From: Endozoicomonas sp. NE40
Lineage (GTDB): Bacteria; Pseudomonadota; Gammaproteobacteria; Pseudomonadales; Endozoicomonadaceae
Length of the DNA stretch: 64,000 nucleotides
NCBI RefSeq assembly: GCF_040549045.1
Contig: NZ_JBEWTB010000002.1
Span: forward strand, 4,762,501-4,826,500
Reading direction: 5' to 3'
Shown: positions 19,662 to 28,616 of the stretch, piece by piece
How positions within the stretch are numbered: the stretch's first letter is position 1
How the letters are laid out: every line of letters starts with the position of its first letter
Made by a program: the position numbers and the translations under genes
The notes under the pieces: model-generated
What the model was told of the DNA's origin: nothing
The model's input: only the letters and a program-made list of their open reading frames with translations
The model's database searches: none

Positions 19662-20696
19662 TCATTGGCTTACCAGAGACAATCCTTCCTGACTGATCAG
19701 GTAACTCTGTTTGGGACTGTTAGGGCTTTCGGGGTTAGTCATAATGATTAATCCCAGATCAAGAGCGGGTTTGAGATAATTTTTACGAAATGTAGGACGA
19801 TGTTTTAATCCCAGATTTTGCATCATATCCGGAACCTTCAGTGCAACCTCGGGAGCTGCCAGAAAATGGGTAAGCAGACTCTTTACTTGGTCGCTTACTT
19901 GTCTGTTTACTTGGTCGCTGTATTGCTTAGGTTCACTTTCAAGGGCTTCGTGAAGTGCCTGCTCTATGGCTTTGAGGGTGAATTTAATGAATGGTGTCGA
20001 ATCACTGGTCTTATCAGACTCCCGTAATGCTTGATAGTACGCCTCCTGCTGATCTCGAATGATTGTTTCTACGGGCAGAAAGGCCATTGGTTCTCGCCAC
20101 TTTGACAGCATCAGGGTTTGCCAGAAGCGACCCATACGACCATTACCGTCTGTAAAGGGGTGTATGAATTCAAATTCGTAGTGAAATATACAGCTGGCAA
20201 TTAAAGGGTGTAGATCGGTGTCCGCAACCCAGACAAGAAGTTCAGACATAAGTCTGGATACCTGTGAGGGTGGTGGGGGCATATGGATCAACTGCTCATC
20301 TCTGTAGATACCAACACCAGAATTCCGCCAGCAGCCAACCTGGTCGGTCAATCCTCTCATGAGCGATGTGTACACTTGCAATAAATCGTTAGGGCAGGCT
20401 GGATCAAGAGCTGGCAATAAGTCATAAGCGGCAAAAGCATTCTGTACTTCAAGAACTTCTTTCGGCTGTCCCAGTACTCGTTTTCCTTCAAGAATGGCAG
20501 TAACCTGCTCAACGCTGAGAGTATTATGCTCAATAGCCAGAGATGCTTGAATAGTTCGAATCCTGTTGCCACGACGAAGAATTGGAGTTGATGAAGAATA
20601 CTGGCCAGCACTGTATCTACCTAACAGTTCACTGATAATGGCAACGCAGTCAAGAATGGTTGGGGTAATAGTAAAAGGAGGTTGATATTTTGCCAT
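19662..20696 (-). CDS. Fic-domain protein (canonical AMPylase-type motif)
   Basis: The 344-residue Fic protein transfers AMP or a similar group onto a target protein. The catalytic motif HPFTDGNGRMGR is complete near residue 178. An inhibitory-helix-like SLAIEHN near residue 52 corresponds to the (S/T)xxxE(G/N) motif of class II Fic proteins, which hold themselves inactive. The C-terminal part (about 270-344) looks like a winged helix. The short near-repeats SDQV/NRQV/SDQV sit in the linker. Its stop is seven bases from the candidate attachment repeat. Confidence 0.88.
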   Translation of the reverse strand: MAKYQPPFTITPTILDCVAIISELLGRYSAGQYSSSTPILRRGNRIRTIQASLAIEHNTLSVEQVTAILEGKRVLGQPKEVLEVQNAFAAYDLLPALDPACPNDLLQVYTSLMRGLTDQVGCWRNSGVGIYRDEQLIHMPPPPSQVSRLMSELLVWVADTDLHPLIASCIFHYEFEFIHPFTDGNGRMGRFWQTLMLSKWREPMAFLPVETIIRDQQEAYYQALRESDKTSDSTPFIKFTLKAIEQALHEALESEPKQYSDQVNRQVSDQVKSLLTHFLAAPEVALKVPDMMQNLGLKHRPTFRKNYLKPALDLGLIIMTNPESPNSPKQSYLISQEGLSLVSQ

Positions 20697-21131
20697 AAAG
20701 ATCAGTTTGAAGCCTTTGGGTCTTTAACGGCAAATTATTGCATATTGAAAAGCAGACAAACAGAAACAGAGATATCAATGTTCATTGATGGCAAAATTTG
20801 GTGGCGTACTAAATGCGTTGATAGTGATTTTTTGAGATAAATTAGACCTAGGCGTGACCTAAACTGTCCGATGGATCATAAACTGGTAACCCTGATAATG
20901 GACAGTTTGCACCCTAAATGCTTTCAGGATGCCTGTGGTCGGAGCAAGACCGAAACACTTGTTTCAGACGTTCATCCCTCCTAACTGCCTTGAGTCCATC
21001 TGAATATTAATAGTCATATTAGCCATGAATTTAAAATCACGCCTGTGTACTTGGTAAGGAAAAAACATTTTCATGCGCGTAGCGTCGCCTGTTGACCAAT
21101 CGGACAGCACAGCTATGGTGAAGCAACCTTG
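20697..21131. other. Noncoding gap with one inverted repeat
   Basis: No gene is supported. A 9-bp inverted repeat, AAACTGTCC at 20861-20869 and GGACAGTTT at 20900-20908, is the only structure I see; it may be the end of a lost element. Confidence 0.5.
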
Positions 21132-22404
21132 TCAAAACCAATTTGCCAGATCGTCCAGAGAAAAGCCCCTGTACTCAATATCATATCCCTTTAGTTGCTG
21201 TACCAGCCTGGTGGCTTTCTCCTGTAAATGCGTTTTGTGGATATTTTTTGGGTTGCGCTTAATTTCAGCAATCAGGACTTTTTTATCCAGATCATTAACC
21301 GCCACAAGATCGATCTCATTCTTATTCCCTCTTTCCCAGTAACTACCCACAATGTTGTATTCACCGGTTTGTGCAATAATTTCCCGAACGATTTCTTCCA
21401 GCCAGTGACCGCTCCAGGTTGGGTAGTCACGCTCAATGACTTTATGGATAAACGGAAAGTTGCCAATCTCTACTGCGCTGCTTATAAATAAAGCGAAACC
21501 AGAAAGCCAGGAAAACATCGGCAATGCGGTATTTAACCAACCGGGTTCCCGGTTTAGACAACACTGGTCGGTTGCGACTGATAATATCAAATTGATTTTC
21601 CAGGCGATCAAGCTGTGGCCCCACGGAAATACCCAGCAAAGATTCTATTTCAGGTCGGCTCGTACTCCCGGAAGCAATAGCAACCAGTATGGAAAAATAG
21701 GTACCATGTTCAAGCCCAAATTCTTCTGCCAGACGATAATGTCCTTCCTCAATGACCAGACTGTGTTCGTTAATCAGCTGTGGCCAAAGGTCGGTTTCAG
21801 GGTCAATGTTAAGCAGCCACTCCAGCTATTTTGGAACACCGCCACTGAGCATGTACCATTGCAATAGTTTTTCAGGCTTAAACTCCTGCCGGTCATTCAG
21901 CATCTGGGCGATATAGCGGCAACGCAACGGCTGAAGGTTGATGCGATGATCGGCTCGACCAAACAATGGCTCACGTCCATCCTGAAACAATCGGGTCATA
22001 AGGCTGTATAAAGAGCCACAGCAGACCAGGTGCATACGACTTTGTTGTCTGTATCGATCCCACAAATCCTGAAGTTCGGAAAAAAACGCTCGATTAACTC
22101 GCTGGATATCCTGAAACTCGTCCAGTATGACGGTAATCGGTGTCGTGATGCTGAACTGCAACAGAACTTCCATGACTTCCCGAAGACGGGCAGGCTGACC
22201 AAATATGGGAATATTTAAAACCGTTCTGATTTGCTCGACAAACTCCTCACACAGCAATGACTCCTGTTTTCTGGACACAAACAGGTAGATAGAGGCTGCA
22301 GAAGTATTACTCTGAGGAAAGGTTTTATTTAACAGCGCTGTTTTACCTACCCGACGCCTTCCTACGACAGTCGTCAGGTGAGCAGTTCCTTTAGAGAGAA
22401 CGGA
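21132..22404 (-). pseudogene. Broken DUF234-type AAA ATPase
   Basis: The pieces read in order on the minus strand. The Walker A motif GRRRVGKT is near 22350, and a Walker B-like VILDEFQDI near 22130. An in-frame TAG at 21826-21828 replaces the Tyr of the conserved GGVPKY motif. The frame then continues to 21442, where it is lost. The C-terminal DUF234 nuclease-like domain (NEIDLVAVNDLDKKVLIAEIK) is in another frame to 21132. The N-terminus upstream of Walker A also runs into a stop. One nonsense mutation plus at least one frameshift make it a true pseudogene. Confidence 0.85.
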
Positions 22405-22702
22405 TTATTTCAAGGTCATATCGTTTATATTTTTTGGATGATTTAGTCAGGGTTAGTGAAACGGGTCGTAGGACCGATTTCTGAATACAATCAACGGCTT
22501 TGTTTATCTTTTCCAGAATTTCCTGAGAATCATCAAAGCTTTCACAAGGGACTAATTTTTCACACTGATAGCACCAGGCCACTTGCCTGTCCAGATTGCA
22601 CTCACCTTCCTCATAAACATATTTGAACCGTCCCCATAAAAGTGTCGTGCAACTGCGGAAGTCACAATGGCTGCAATGCAGATTGATGGAAGGCATTGAC
22701 AT
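22391..22702 (-). CDS. Small Cys-rich, zinc-ribbon-like hypothetical protein
   Basis: This 103-residue protein has two CxxC pairs (HCSHC near residue 10 and WCYQC near residue 44), which suggest a zinc ribbon. The remainder is helical and basic. It is followed directly by the broken ATPase, and its final residues (DLEIIRSL) could be read as that ATPase's displaced N-terminus. Function unknown. Confidence 0.55.
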   Translation of the reverse strand: MSMPSINLHCSHCDFRSCTTLLWGRFKYVYEEGECNLDRQVAWCYQCEKLVPCESFDDSQEILEKINKAVDCIQKSVLRPVSLTLTKSSKKYKRYDLEIIRSL

Positions 22703-23100
22703 GGTATTTATCCCATTATTTTCATTATTCTAAGCGAAAGCAGCGATCAGGACCGCATTGGTTTCAATGCTACTGGAACGGGATAGGTGTTACCTTGGCA
22801 GAGATCATGATATGAGTTGCGCTGTCTGTACTATCACTTTCTCCTAAGAAAACAGGCAGCGCTGCTTGCATGAAATACTGGTAAACAGAGGGATTGGTCG
22901 TTTCATTCACGCAGCGACGCAATAAGACTCTGTACCTGTCACATTTTTATTTCTTATTGGCACCCTGAGTCGTCTGGTTCTGTCTTATAGTGTCTGCACA
23001 GTTAGCCATCCATTGCTAACTGTATATAAACACAGTGGAGTAGATATAGAGTAACACAGTCCGGTATCACTATGGATTTTCCTTGATATCGAGGTGAGTT
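22703..23100. other. Noncoding gap
   Basis: No gene is supported in these roughly 400 bases. The stretch presumably carries divergent promoters. The only marked features are the 10-base palindrome GCAGCGCTGC near 22858 and an AT-rich segment (TATATAAACACAG) near 23021. Confidence 0.5.
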
Positions 23101-23799
23101 ATGTGTGCTGAAAAAGTCAAAATTCGTGCAGCTGTATGGATTGATGGGCGACAGAGGCAGAAAGTGAAATATCTTCCCAGCCAGGAAGCCGCTGAACAAT
23201 GGAAGCTGGATACCGAACGCTTTATGCAACAGGTGAAGGTGATAAAGGAAATGGAGACTAAGGTCGGGCAGGACAGCCCACAGGCTCAGGCGCTCAGGCA
23301 GGTTCTGAAAAAGGAAGGACGTCGGGCTTTGTCTGTTAATGATTGCTTGGATTTACTGGACCAGGCGGAGAATTTTCTGAGGGTTCACTTGGGGCCTGAG
23401 TATCCATCTGTGATGGATGCTTCTGACTTACAGGCGTATTACGACAAGAGACTGGTGGAAAACGCAAGTCAGGAGGAACTTGCTGCAGAAACCTTGCTGT
23501 TGAAGCTGTTTTTTCAATGGAGTGCTGAGGAGGGAACGAACAGCAGCAATAAAGTACAGGTTGCTTTTGACAAAATGATCTATGAAAACTCGGACTGTTT
23601 GAAGGTGGGGCCGCTTCCATATATTGATGTGATAGAAGCAGAGGAACTTGAAAGCCCAATAAATAATAATAACCAGCTTCGGGATGAAAAAATCCGCCAG
23701 TTACATGCGGATGACCTAAACCAGAAAGAGATCGCGGCAATACTCGGGGTCAATCAGTCCACGGTTAGCAGGGTCTTGAAAGCCATGAAACGAAAGTGA
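23101..23799 (+). CDS. Hypothetical protein with C-terminal helix-turn-helix
   Basis: This 232-residue protein is charged and helix-rich. The last 40 residues form a clear HTH (LNQKEIAAILGVNQSTVSRVL) resembling resolvase or Trp-repressor-like DNA-binding ends. The N-terminus (KIRAAVWIDGRQRQKVKYLP) resembles the arm-type DNA-binding domain of some integrases, but no recombinase catalytic domain follows. A strong GAGGTGA precedes the ATG. It is probably a regulator of the neighbouring mobile region. Confidence 0.65.
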   Translation: MCAEKVKIRAAVWIDGRQRQKVKYLPSQEAAEQWKLDTERFMQQVKVIKEMETKVGQDSPQAQALRQVLKKEGRRALSVNDCLDLLDQAENFLRVHLGPEYPSVMDASDLQAYYDKRLVENASQEELAAETLLLKLFFQWSAEEGTNSSNKVQVAFDKMIYENSDCLKVGPLPYIDVIEAEELESPINNNNQLRDEKIRQLHADDLNQKEIAAILGVNQSTVSRVLKAMKRK

Positions 23800-24166
23800 T
23801 GCACAGTATGCAGTGCCTGCATATTCGCATGCAAAAGCATGGGGTACACAAGTTGTGGACGTTCACTCAGGCCAGTTATTTCAAGGGGTGGAAGAGGCCA
23901 TCCGAAAATATGCATCTGCATACGCCATGTCCTAAATTCAGACGCAAATAGACGTTTCCTGACGGGTTCGACAGCGTAAACATTCAACCGGAGGTTCCCC
24001 GTGAGCCCTTGCCATCCGCTTCCTGCGGGCAAAAAGAAACCCGCGCTACTGGGGGAAGTAATCGCGGGCTAAGACCATTAGGAGAGGGTATGACCCTCTA
24101 CGTGGCTGTAGGTCTGGATAGGTGGGTCAGGTGGTTTGGCACAGTTCTGGCACGTTTTGTATCTCT
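23800..24166. other. Noncoding gap rich in ATGCA motifs
   Basis: No gene is supported. Between 23800 and 23930 the tetramers ATGC/GCAT and TGCA recur many times, including TATGCATCTGCATA, a perfect 6-bp inverted repeat. This could be a protein-binding array. A terminator follows near 24031-24068. Confidence 0.45.
24031..24068 (-). terminator. Rho-independent terminator-like hairpin downstream of the fic gene
   Basis: On the minus strand a CCCGCG/CGCGGG stem (24063-24068 with 24040-24045) is followed by TTTCTTTTT. The loop is long (17 bases), so strength is uncertain. It is placed about 100 bases after the stop of the fic gene that ends at 24167. Confidence 0.5.
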
Positions 24167-25528
24167 TTAACTTCCTTTTTGTACTTCCTGCCAGTGTTTA
24201 AACTGGGAGGGTCTTAAACCATAACGGGCTAATACGCCTTCGTGTAAACGGCGTAGTTCTTCAATAATCAGCGATGATAAATCTGAGCGTGAGGTTTCCT
24301 GAATATCTTCTGGTAGCAGGGCTTCAATCAGATCGATAGGGTCAGAATCCGGACTGAGAACAATTTCATTGACCATTTTTTTAATCAGGTTTCGGTGTTG
24401 GAGCCGTAATGGGTCAGGCTCAGCCAGCTGTTGCTTGATGGCCAGGTATTCCTGCGTTGAGCGTTCATAAGCCCACAGATAGAGATCACGTAATAATTCA
24501 ATCCGGGTCATTTCATAAACACCCAGCGTCGCACGGCTATAGGCTTGTTCCGGGACATCCAGAAAAGTAAGAGGGCAGAGGTTCGCCCGGATTAATGGCA
24601 GGTTGGCTGCCAGACGTGAAGTCCGCTTGTTCACATCAGCAAAGGGTTGCAGATAGGGCAGGTGGACCATCATAAAGAAAGACTGTTCAAACGGGTCTTC
24701 AATCTGACTGGCTTTTTGCAACAGAATATCGAGTAACTCACTGATAAGCACTTCGCCTGCCAGTGGCCTGAAAACACTTTTTCCGATTTCTACCTGATGC
24801 TGTCGAATCCGGCCTTCATCAGCAGGATTCGGCAACAAATTTTCGGACAGTAAACTGTGAAGGTTAAGCAGAGTAAAGCGGTTGTATGAAGCGGTTTCTG
24901 CATTATCAACCAGCAACTCTATGGCAGACTTATGATTCAGAATCATCTGAGTTTCGATAGCGGCCTTACCTTCCGCAGCATGCCCTTCCTCAATAAGTCG
25001 GACAGTATCAAGGCGGCTGTAGGTATTGCCTTCCAGATGACTGGATGCCCAAGATAAGTCAATCAGAAAGCGATCCAGGATTGCACGGCCATAAGTGCCA
25101 GCGGGTTGCGATGTCTGTTTGGTGTCACCCATGCGCCAGAGCTGCTGGCGAATGGGGGCTGATAAGTAATAGGTTTCGTTGGGCTGGTAGGCATCCAGAA
25201 ATTCTCGCTGATAGCCGATGGGGTGTCTGGACTCTACTGGTTGCTCTATATACGCCAGAATATCTTTACTGTCTGCCGACAGTGGAATAAATGCAGGAAA
25301 ATCCTCAGGCTGAAAATCATCCTGGCTTGCCTGAGACAGGTTCAATACCTGATATCGCCTGCCGCGCCCCTCACCAACAGCAGCGATCTTATTGTCGGCC
25401 AGTAAGTTGTTTAACCAACGCTGGGTTGTACGGCGGGTAAGATTTGGGTAAGCGGCCAGCAGTTCCGAGATAGAAACTGGCTTGTTGGCTTGAATGATAG
25501 CCTGGTATAAATCAGAGAGAGTATTCAT
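24167..25528 (-). CDS. Winged-helix Fic-fold protein lacking the catalytic histidine
   Basis: This is a 453-residue protein. Residues about 1-70 form a winged helix (PNLTRRTTQRWLNNLLAD). The Fic domain follows, with an inhibitory-like SHLEGNTYS near residue 165. The catalytic loop reads YLQPFADVNKRTSR. Compared with HPFxDGNGRxxR, the His is Gln and the GNGR part is VNKR. I believe this is a recognisable Fic subfamily rather than random decay, because the surrounding positions are well kept. The start at 25528 places the inverted repeat 25556-25600 just upstream; an in-frame ATG at 25591 would lie inside that repeat. It is probably a DNA-binding regulator or a non-AMPylating Fic protein. Confidence 0.8.
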   Translation of the reverse strand: MNTLSDLYQAIIQANKPVSISELLAAYPNLTRRTTQRWLNNLLADNKIAAVGEGRGRRYQVLNLSQASQDDFQPEDFPAFIPLSADSKDILAYIEQPVESRHPIGYQREFLDAYQPNETYYLSAPIRQQLWRMGDTKQTSQPAGTYGRAILDRFLIDLSWASSHLEGNTYSRLDTVRLIEEGHAAEGKAAIETQMILNHKSAIELLVDNAETASYNRFTLLNLHSLLSENLLPNPADEGRIRQHQVEIGKSVFRPLAGEVLISELLDILLQKASQIEDPFEQSFFMMVHLPYLQPFADVNKRTSRLAANLPLIRANLCPLTFLDVPEQAYSRATLGVYEMTRIELLRDLYLWAYERSTQEYLAIKQQLAEPDPLRLQHRNLIKKMVNEIVLSPDSDPIDLIEALLPEDIQETSRSDLSSLIIEELRRLHEGVLARYGLRPSQFKHWQEVQKGS

Positions 25529-25555
25529 AGATGTGGCGCAATTTTGAAGCCCTTT

Positions 25556-25600
25556 GGCACAATTATGGCGCATTTTATCTAATCGCGCCATAATTGTGCC
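25556..25600. promoter_or_regulatory. Perfect 16-bp inverted repeat, probable operator
   Basis: GGCACAATTATGGCGC at 25556-25571 is exactly repeated inverted at 25585-25600 with a 13-base spacer. A partial half-site (TGGCGCAATT) lies at 25534-25543. It lies between the Fic-fold gene and the integrase 3' end, so the winged-helix Fic protein is the natural candidate binder. Confidence 0.7.
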
Positions 25601-25626
25601 ATTGCTGTTGCGCGATTTGCTCTTAT

Positions 25627-25655
25627 CTTATGAGTTAAATGTCTGAATCTGGAGC
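25627..25655. repeat. Candidate attachment-site repeat, right copy, at the 3' end of int
   Basis: This is the partner of 19626-19655. The core 25635-25655 differs from the other copy at one of 21 positions and is in the same orientation. It encodes the integrase C-terminus and stop. Confidence 0.5.
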
Positions 25656-26924
25656 TGGAAGAGTAGGAGTATGAACTTTCTCGATTGCTTGCCAGTCACC
25701 TCGCAGCTGATATCCATTATCTGAAGCCGTATCGGGGATAAACTCGCCATAGACTTTCCGAAGCATCTGCGTGTCCACATGCCCCAGTTGACGAGCGACA
25801 AAATTCTCATTTTCGCCTTCTTTCAATAACATACTGGCGTAGGTGTGCCGCATCATATATGGGCGCCGGTAGCGAATTCCGGCCAATATACAGAGCTTCT
25901 GAAAGCGATTACGGAACTGGTTAGTATTACGCCAGGGCTTGTTGCTGTAGTCGGCATGAAAAACAAACGGACTGTGGTTTTGAGTATAGGGCTGCTGCCT
26001 GACCAGGGCAGACAAGGCGGATGGCAACAGGACCAGATCCCTTTCACCCAGCTCGCCGGTTTTTATCTCCTTGAGAACTTCTCTTTCTTCAGGCTCTTCT
26101 TCAATCATGGAATAACCACGACGGAAGACTTTTGCTCTGGAAATACAGGCGATGCCCCGGCAGAAATCAATATCCTCCCAGTGCAGGGCAAACAGTTCTT
26201 CCGGGCGAAGTCCGGACCAGAAGCCAAATTGAATGATATGGGCTTCCTGTGGTCGTTCTGCAGCGGCTAATAGTTGGGAAATATCTTCCAGAGTAAACAC
26301 ATCCAGCTTTTTCTGTTTCTTACGGGCTCGTTTTTTCTGAAGTGTCTGGCGCGATTCTTCCGGCCATTCGAAATCCACAAATGGGTTGTACTCCACCAGG
26401 TTCTGAGATTTTGCATACTTGAAAGCGGAGCGCAGAGGCGATAGGTAGCTTTTTAATGTCGTATTACTGATATGCCTGTTGCCCATTCTGGTTACCCACT
26501 GAGTGATATGACCGACACGGAACTCCGGCAGAATCAGGTGTCCGAACTCAGGCTTGATAAAGCGATTTGTGTAGTAGCGATAATTATCTAAAGTCAGATC
26601 TGCTTTGCGATGGCTGGCATATTCTTTCAGATAGATATCAAGCAGTCCGGCGATGGTCAGGTTATCCGGGCTTCGAAGCTCAGATTTTGCCAGTTTGTGA
26701 TCGGGAAAGTGTTCACTCCACTTGAATGTGCCGCTGCGTATATCACGCTTTGCTTTGGCAAGAATCCCAGCAGCCCAGTCAAGGTCGGTTTGGGTGGGCT
26801 TCAAATCAGGAAGTGTGATGTAGTGGCGTTGCCCCAGACGGCTGAAATTTATTCGTACGGTGTCGCCTCGAAGTTGAACGCCTCTTGGTATTTTTAATGC
26901 TTTCGCTGACTGTGCTCTGCCCAT
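25635..26924 (-). CDS. int: ICE tyrosine recombinase (integrase)
   Basis: Catalyses site-specific integration and excision. The 429 residues comprise an N-terminal arm-binding domain (GVQLRGDTVRINF), a SAM-like core-binding domain (about 90-190) and the catalytic domain. The catalytic residues are visible: Arg in GLRPEELFALHW, RPYMMRHTYASML (Arg-His pair; the preceding His is Tyr, as is common in this subfamily), the LGH His, and the nucleophile Tyr in RKVYGEF. The start at 26924 has AGGA close before it and overlaps the xis gene by 31 bases. Confidence 0.9.
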   Translation of the reverse strand: MGRAQSAKALKIPRGVQLRGDTVRINFSRLGQRHYITLPDLKPTQTDLDWAAGILAKAKRDIRSGTFKWSEHFPDHKLAKSELRSPDNLTIAGLLDIYLKEYASHRKADLTLDNYRYYTNRFIKPEFGHLILPEFRVGHITQWVTRMGNRHISNTTLKSYLSPLRSAFKYAKSQNLVEYNPFVDFEWPEESRQTLQKKRARKKQKKLDVFTLEDISQLLAAAERPQEAHIIQFGFWSGLRPEELFALHWEDIDFCRGIACISRAKVFRRGYSMIEEEPEEREVLKEIKTGELGERDLVLLPSALSALVRQQPYTQNHSPFVFHADYSNKPWRNTNQFRNRFQKLCILAGIRYRRPYMMRHTYASMLLKEGENENFVARQLGHVDTQMLRKVYGEFIPDTASDNGYQLRGDWQAIEKVHTPTLPAPDSDI

Positions 26925-27082
26925 TCCTGCACCCTCGGTAAGTTGATCCAGCGACAACCGTCTTCCAGAACCTTGGTGTGATACCCTTCTCGCCAAATAT
27001 TGCTAGCCAGCTTGGCGTTGACGGTATTTCGGGTTTCTCCAGACAGTTCACAGTACTTTTTGAGTTTGACCCAGTGAATCAT
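26894..27082 (-). CDS. xis: Excisionase-like DNA-binding protein
   Basis: This 62-residue protein has the layout of small phage/ICE Xis proteins: WVKLKKYCELSGETRNTV (winged-helix recognition part) and a GCRWINLPRVQEW ending. AAGGAG stands 8 bases before the ATG at 27082. It overlaps the start of int, a common xis-int arrangement, and would set the direction of recombination toward excision. Confidence 0.75.
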   Translation of the reverse strand: MIHWVKLKKYCELSGETRNTVNAKLASNIWREGYHTKVLEDGCRWINLPRVQEWAEHSQRKH

Positions 27083-27117
27083 ACGGCTGGCTCCTTGGTG
27101 AAAAAAGGTACACAACA

Positions 27118-27975
27118 TCAATCAGATACTGATGTTTGTTTAATGGCCTTATAAAAAGTTGGAGGTAGGTTATCCGGCTGACTTTGATACCATGTTTCGG
27201 AGGTGATGCGGGTATTATTGAACTGCTCCCGGGTGATCCACTGATGCTGAACGGCAGCCTGAAGAATTTGTTCTGTCAGCTCGGTCAGAGAAATGTTTCC
27301 CTGCCTTAACAAGACAATATGATCAGGGGGATGCATCAGAAAAAGTGCAGGGTAGCGAAGTATATTCAACTTATCAGGTGGGTGTAGTTCCACTCTGTTT
27401 GATGTGATGCCGGGGAGTAACACGCCATCTGTTGAGATAGGGACAAGCATAAATTCAAACTGATGGCAGAACTGCCGTAAAGATTTCAGCTGAAGTTCAC
27501 ACAAGCGACAACGCCCCTGATAGTAGAAAACCAATCCTGCTTTTTTACCGAGTTCTTTTAAAACGGATTCTTTGGCTTGATAAGCTATATCATCTTTAAT
27601 CTTGGCGGCAGCTGGAGATATCGGGCGACGGACGTTTTCATCCAGCAATGGGTCACTTTCAATCACCTGTTTGCTAACACGGGCAAATTGTTCTGCTTTT
27701 TCTTTGACCAATCTATCGAGGTAAAGGTAGTTGCTGACGTTTTCCTGACTGGGGTGATCAATGGCTTTGTCCAGGTATTGACCGATATTCTTCCTGATCC
27801 ATGCTGTTGAGAGAGGCTGAGCTCTTACATTTTGAGCATTGATTTCTCTCTCTTCTTTTTCTGGCTCGATGATCTGTTCATACCAGAACCAGCCTTCCGA
27901 GTGGCGATCAAACCATTGCGGATCGGCTGAAACACTGGCTGAAAATAATCCTGTTAGTAGAAGAAAGAACAGCAT
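27118..27975 (-). CDS. traF: TraF-like thioredoxin-fold conjugation protein
   Basis: This is a periplasmic F-type T4SS pilus-assembly protein. The start at 27975 gives a signal peptide (LLLTGLFSASVSA) and makes an ATGA overlap with the upstream gene's stop; a longer frame to 28107 is spurious. TraF hallmarks are EGWFWYE right after the signal and a thioredoxin fold with FYYQGRCRLC (CxxC) near residue 155. The CxxC suggests disulfide chemistry for the Cys-rich TraN/TraU/TraH proteins; in F, TraF itself lacks this pair while TrbB carries it. Confidence 0.85.
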   Translation of the reverse strand: MLFFLLLTGLFSASVSADPQWFDRHSEGWFWYEQIIEPEKEEREINAQNVRAQPLSTAWIRKNIGQYLDKAIDHPSQENVSNYLYLDRLVKEKAEQFARVSKQVIESDPLLDENVRRPISPAAAKIKDDIAYQAKESVLKELGKKAGLVFYYQGRCRLCELQLKSLRQFCHQFEFMLVPISTDGVLLPGITSNRVELHPPDKLNILRYPALFLMHPPDHIVLLRQGNISLTELTEQILQAAVQHQWITREQFNNTRITSETWYQSQPDNLPPTFYKAIKQTSVSD

Positions 27976-28595
27976 CAGACTTTCTTCTGCCAGTTCGCTG
28001 TCCACCATCCCAGACATAGTGCAGTCAGCCAGGCTGCAGCAGGAATCAGTAACACAGGAACGGGCAGGGGGATAATGATCAAATACAGGAATAGACCAGG
28101 AATCCATTTTGATGCCCTTCGGCTCCAGAGGTTTTGCAGGGGGCTGGTGTAATGAAAATCGTGATAGCGGATTTTTCGGATTAACAGGCCATCGATAATG
28201 GCAGCAATAAACATCACGCCCCAGAAGGGCAGACAGGCCAGCAATACTGAAACCCGATAGAACAGCTGTTGCATCAGGCTCAGAAAGTTCTTAACTACAC
28301 CCTGAAAGAACTCGATCACTTTTGCCAGACCTTCTCCCATTTTTCTGTCTGGAGTTGTGCGCTCTATAAGAAAGCGCTGAATACCAGATTTCACAATGGT
28401 TGTTGCAAATAGGTGGTTCCCAGTTCGCATAATCCAGACTGCATTGTCCTGTCCCAGTCTTCGGGCATATTGCTGTTGTTCTTTTTGCAGGTACTGATTC
28501 ATGCTTTGTCCGGAAATCGCCAGCCAGAGCAATATCAGGCCAAGCCCAAAGCACCAGATAGTCAAAGGACTGACTTGTTTTTGAGAATGTGTCAT
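27975..28595 (-). CDS. DUF4400 / ICE membrane protein (TIGR03747, SXT s043-like)
   Basis: This is a 206-residue inner-membrane protein. Hydrophobic helices lie near residues 12-30, 112-135 and 168-200, and the family motif DGLLIRKIRYHDFHYTSP is in the middle. In SXT/R391 the equivalent gene follows traD, as here. The exact role in transfer is unknown. Its stop overlaps the traF start. Confidence 0.8.
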   Translation of the reverse strand: MTHSQKQVSPLTIWCFGLGLILLWLAISGQSMNQYLQKEQQQYARRLGQDNAVWIMRTGNHLFATTIVKSGIQRFLIERTTPDRKMGEGLAKVIEFFQGVVKNFLSLMQQLFYRVSVLLACLPFWGVMFIAAIIDGLLIRKIRYHDFHYTSPLQNLWSRRASKWIPGLFLYLIIIPLPVPVLLIPAAAWLTALCLGWWTANWQKKV

Positions 28596-28616
28596 ATGAG
28601 AGATGGAATCGAATTA

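Noticed and set aside
27976..28107. N-terminal extension of traF to 28107
   Set aside because: It lies wholly within the upstream gene and removes the signal peptide from the N-terminus; the ATGA start at 27975 is better.
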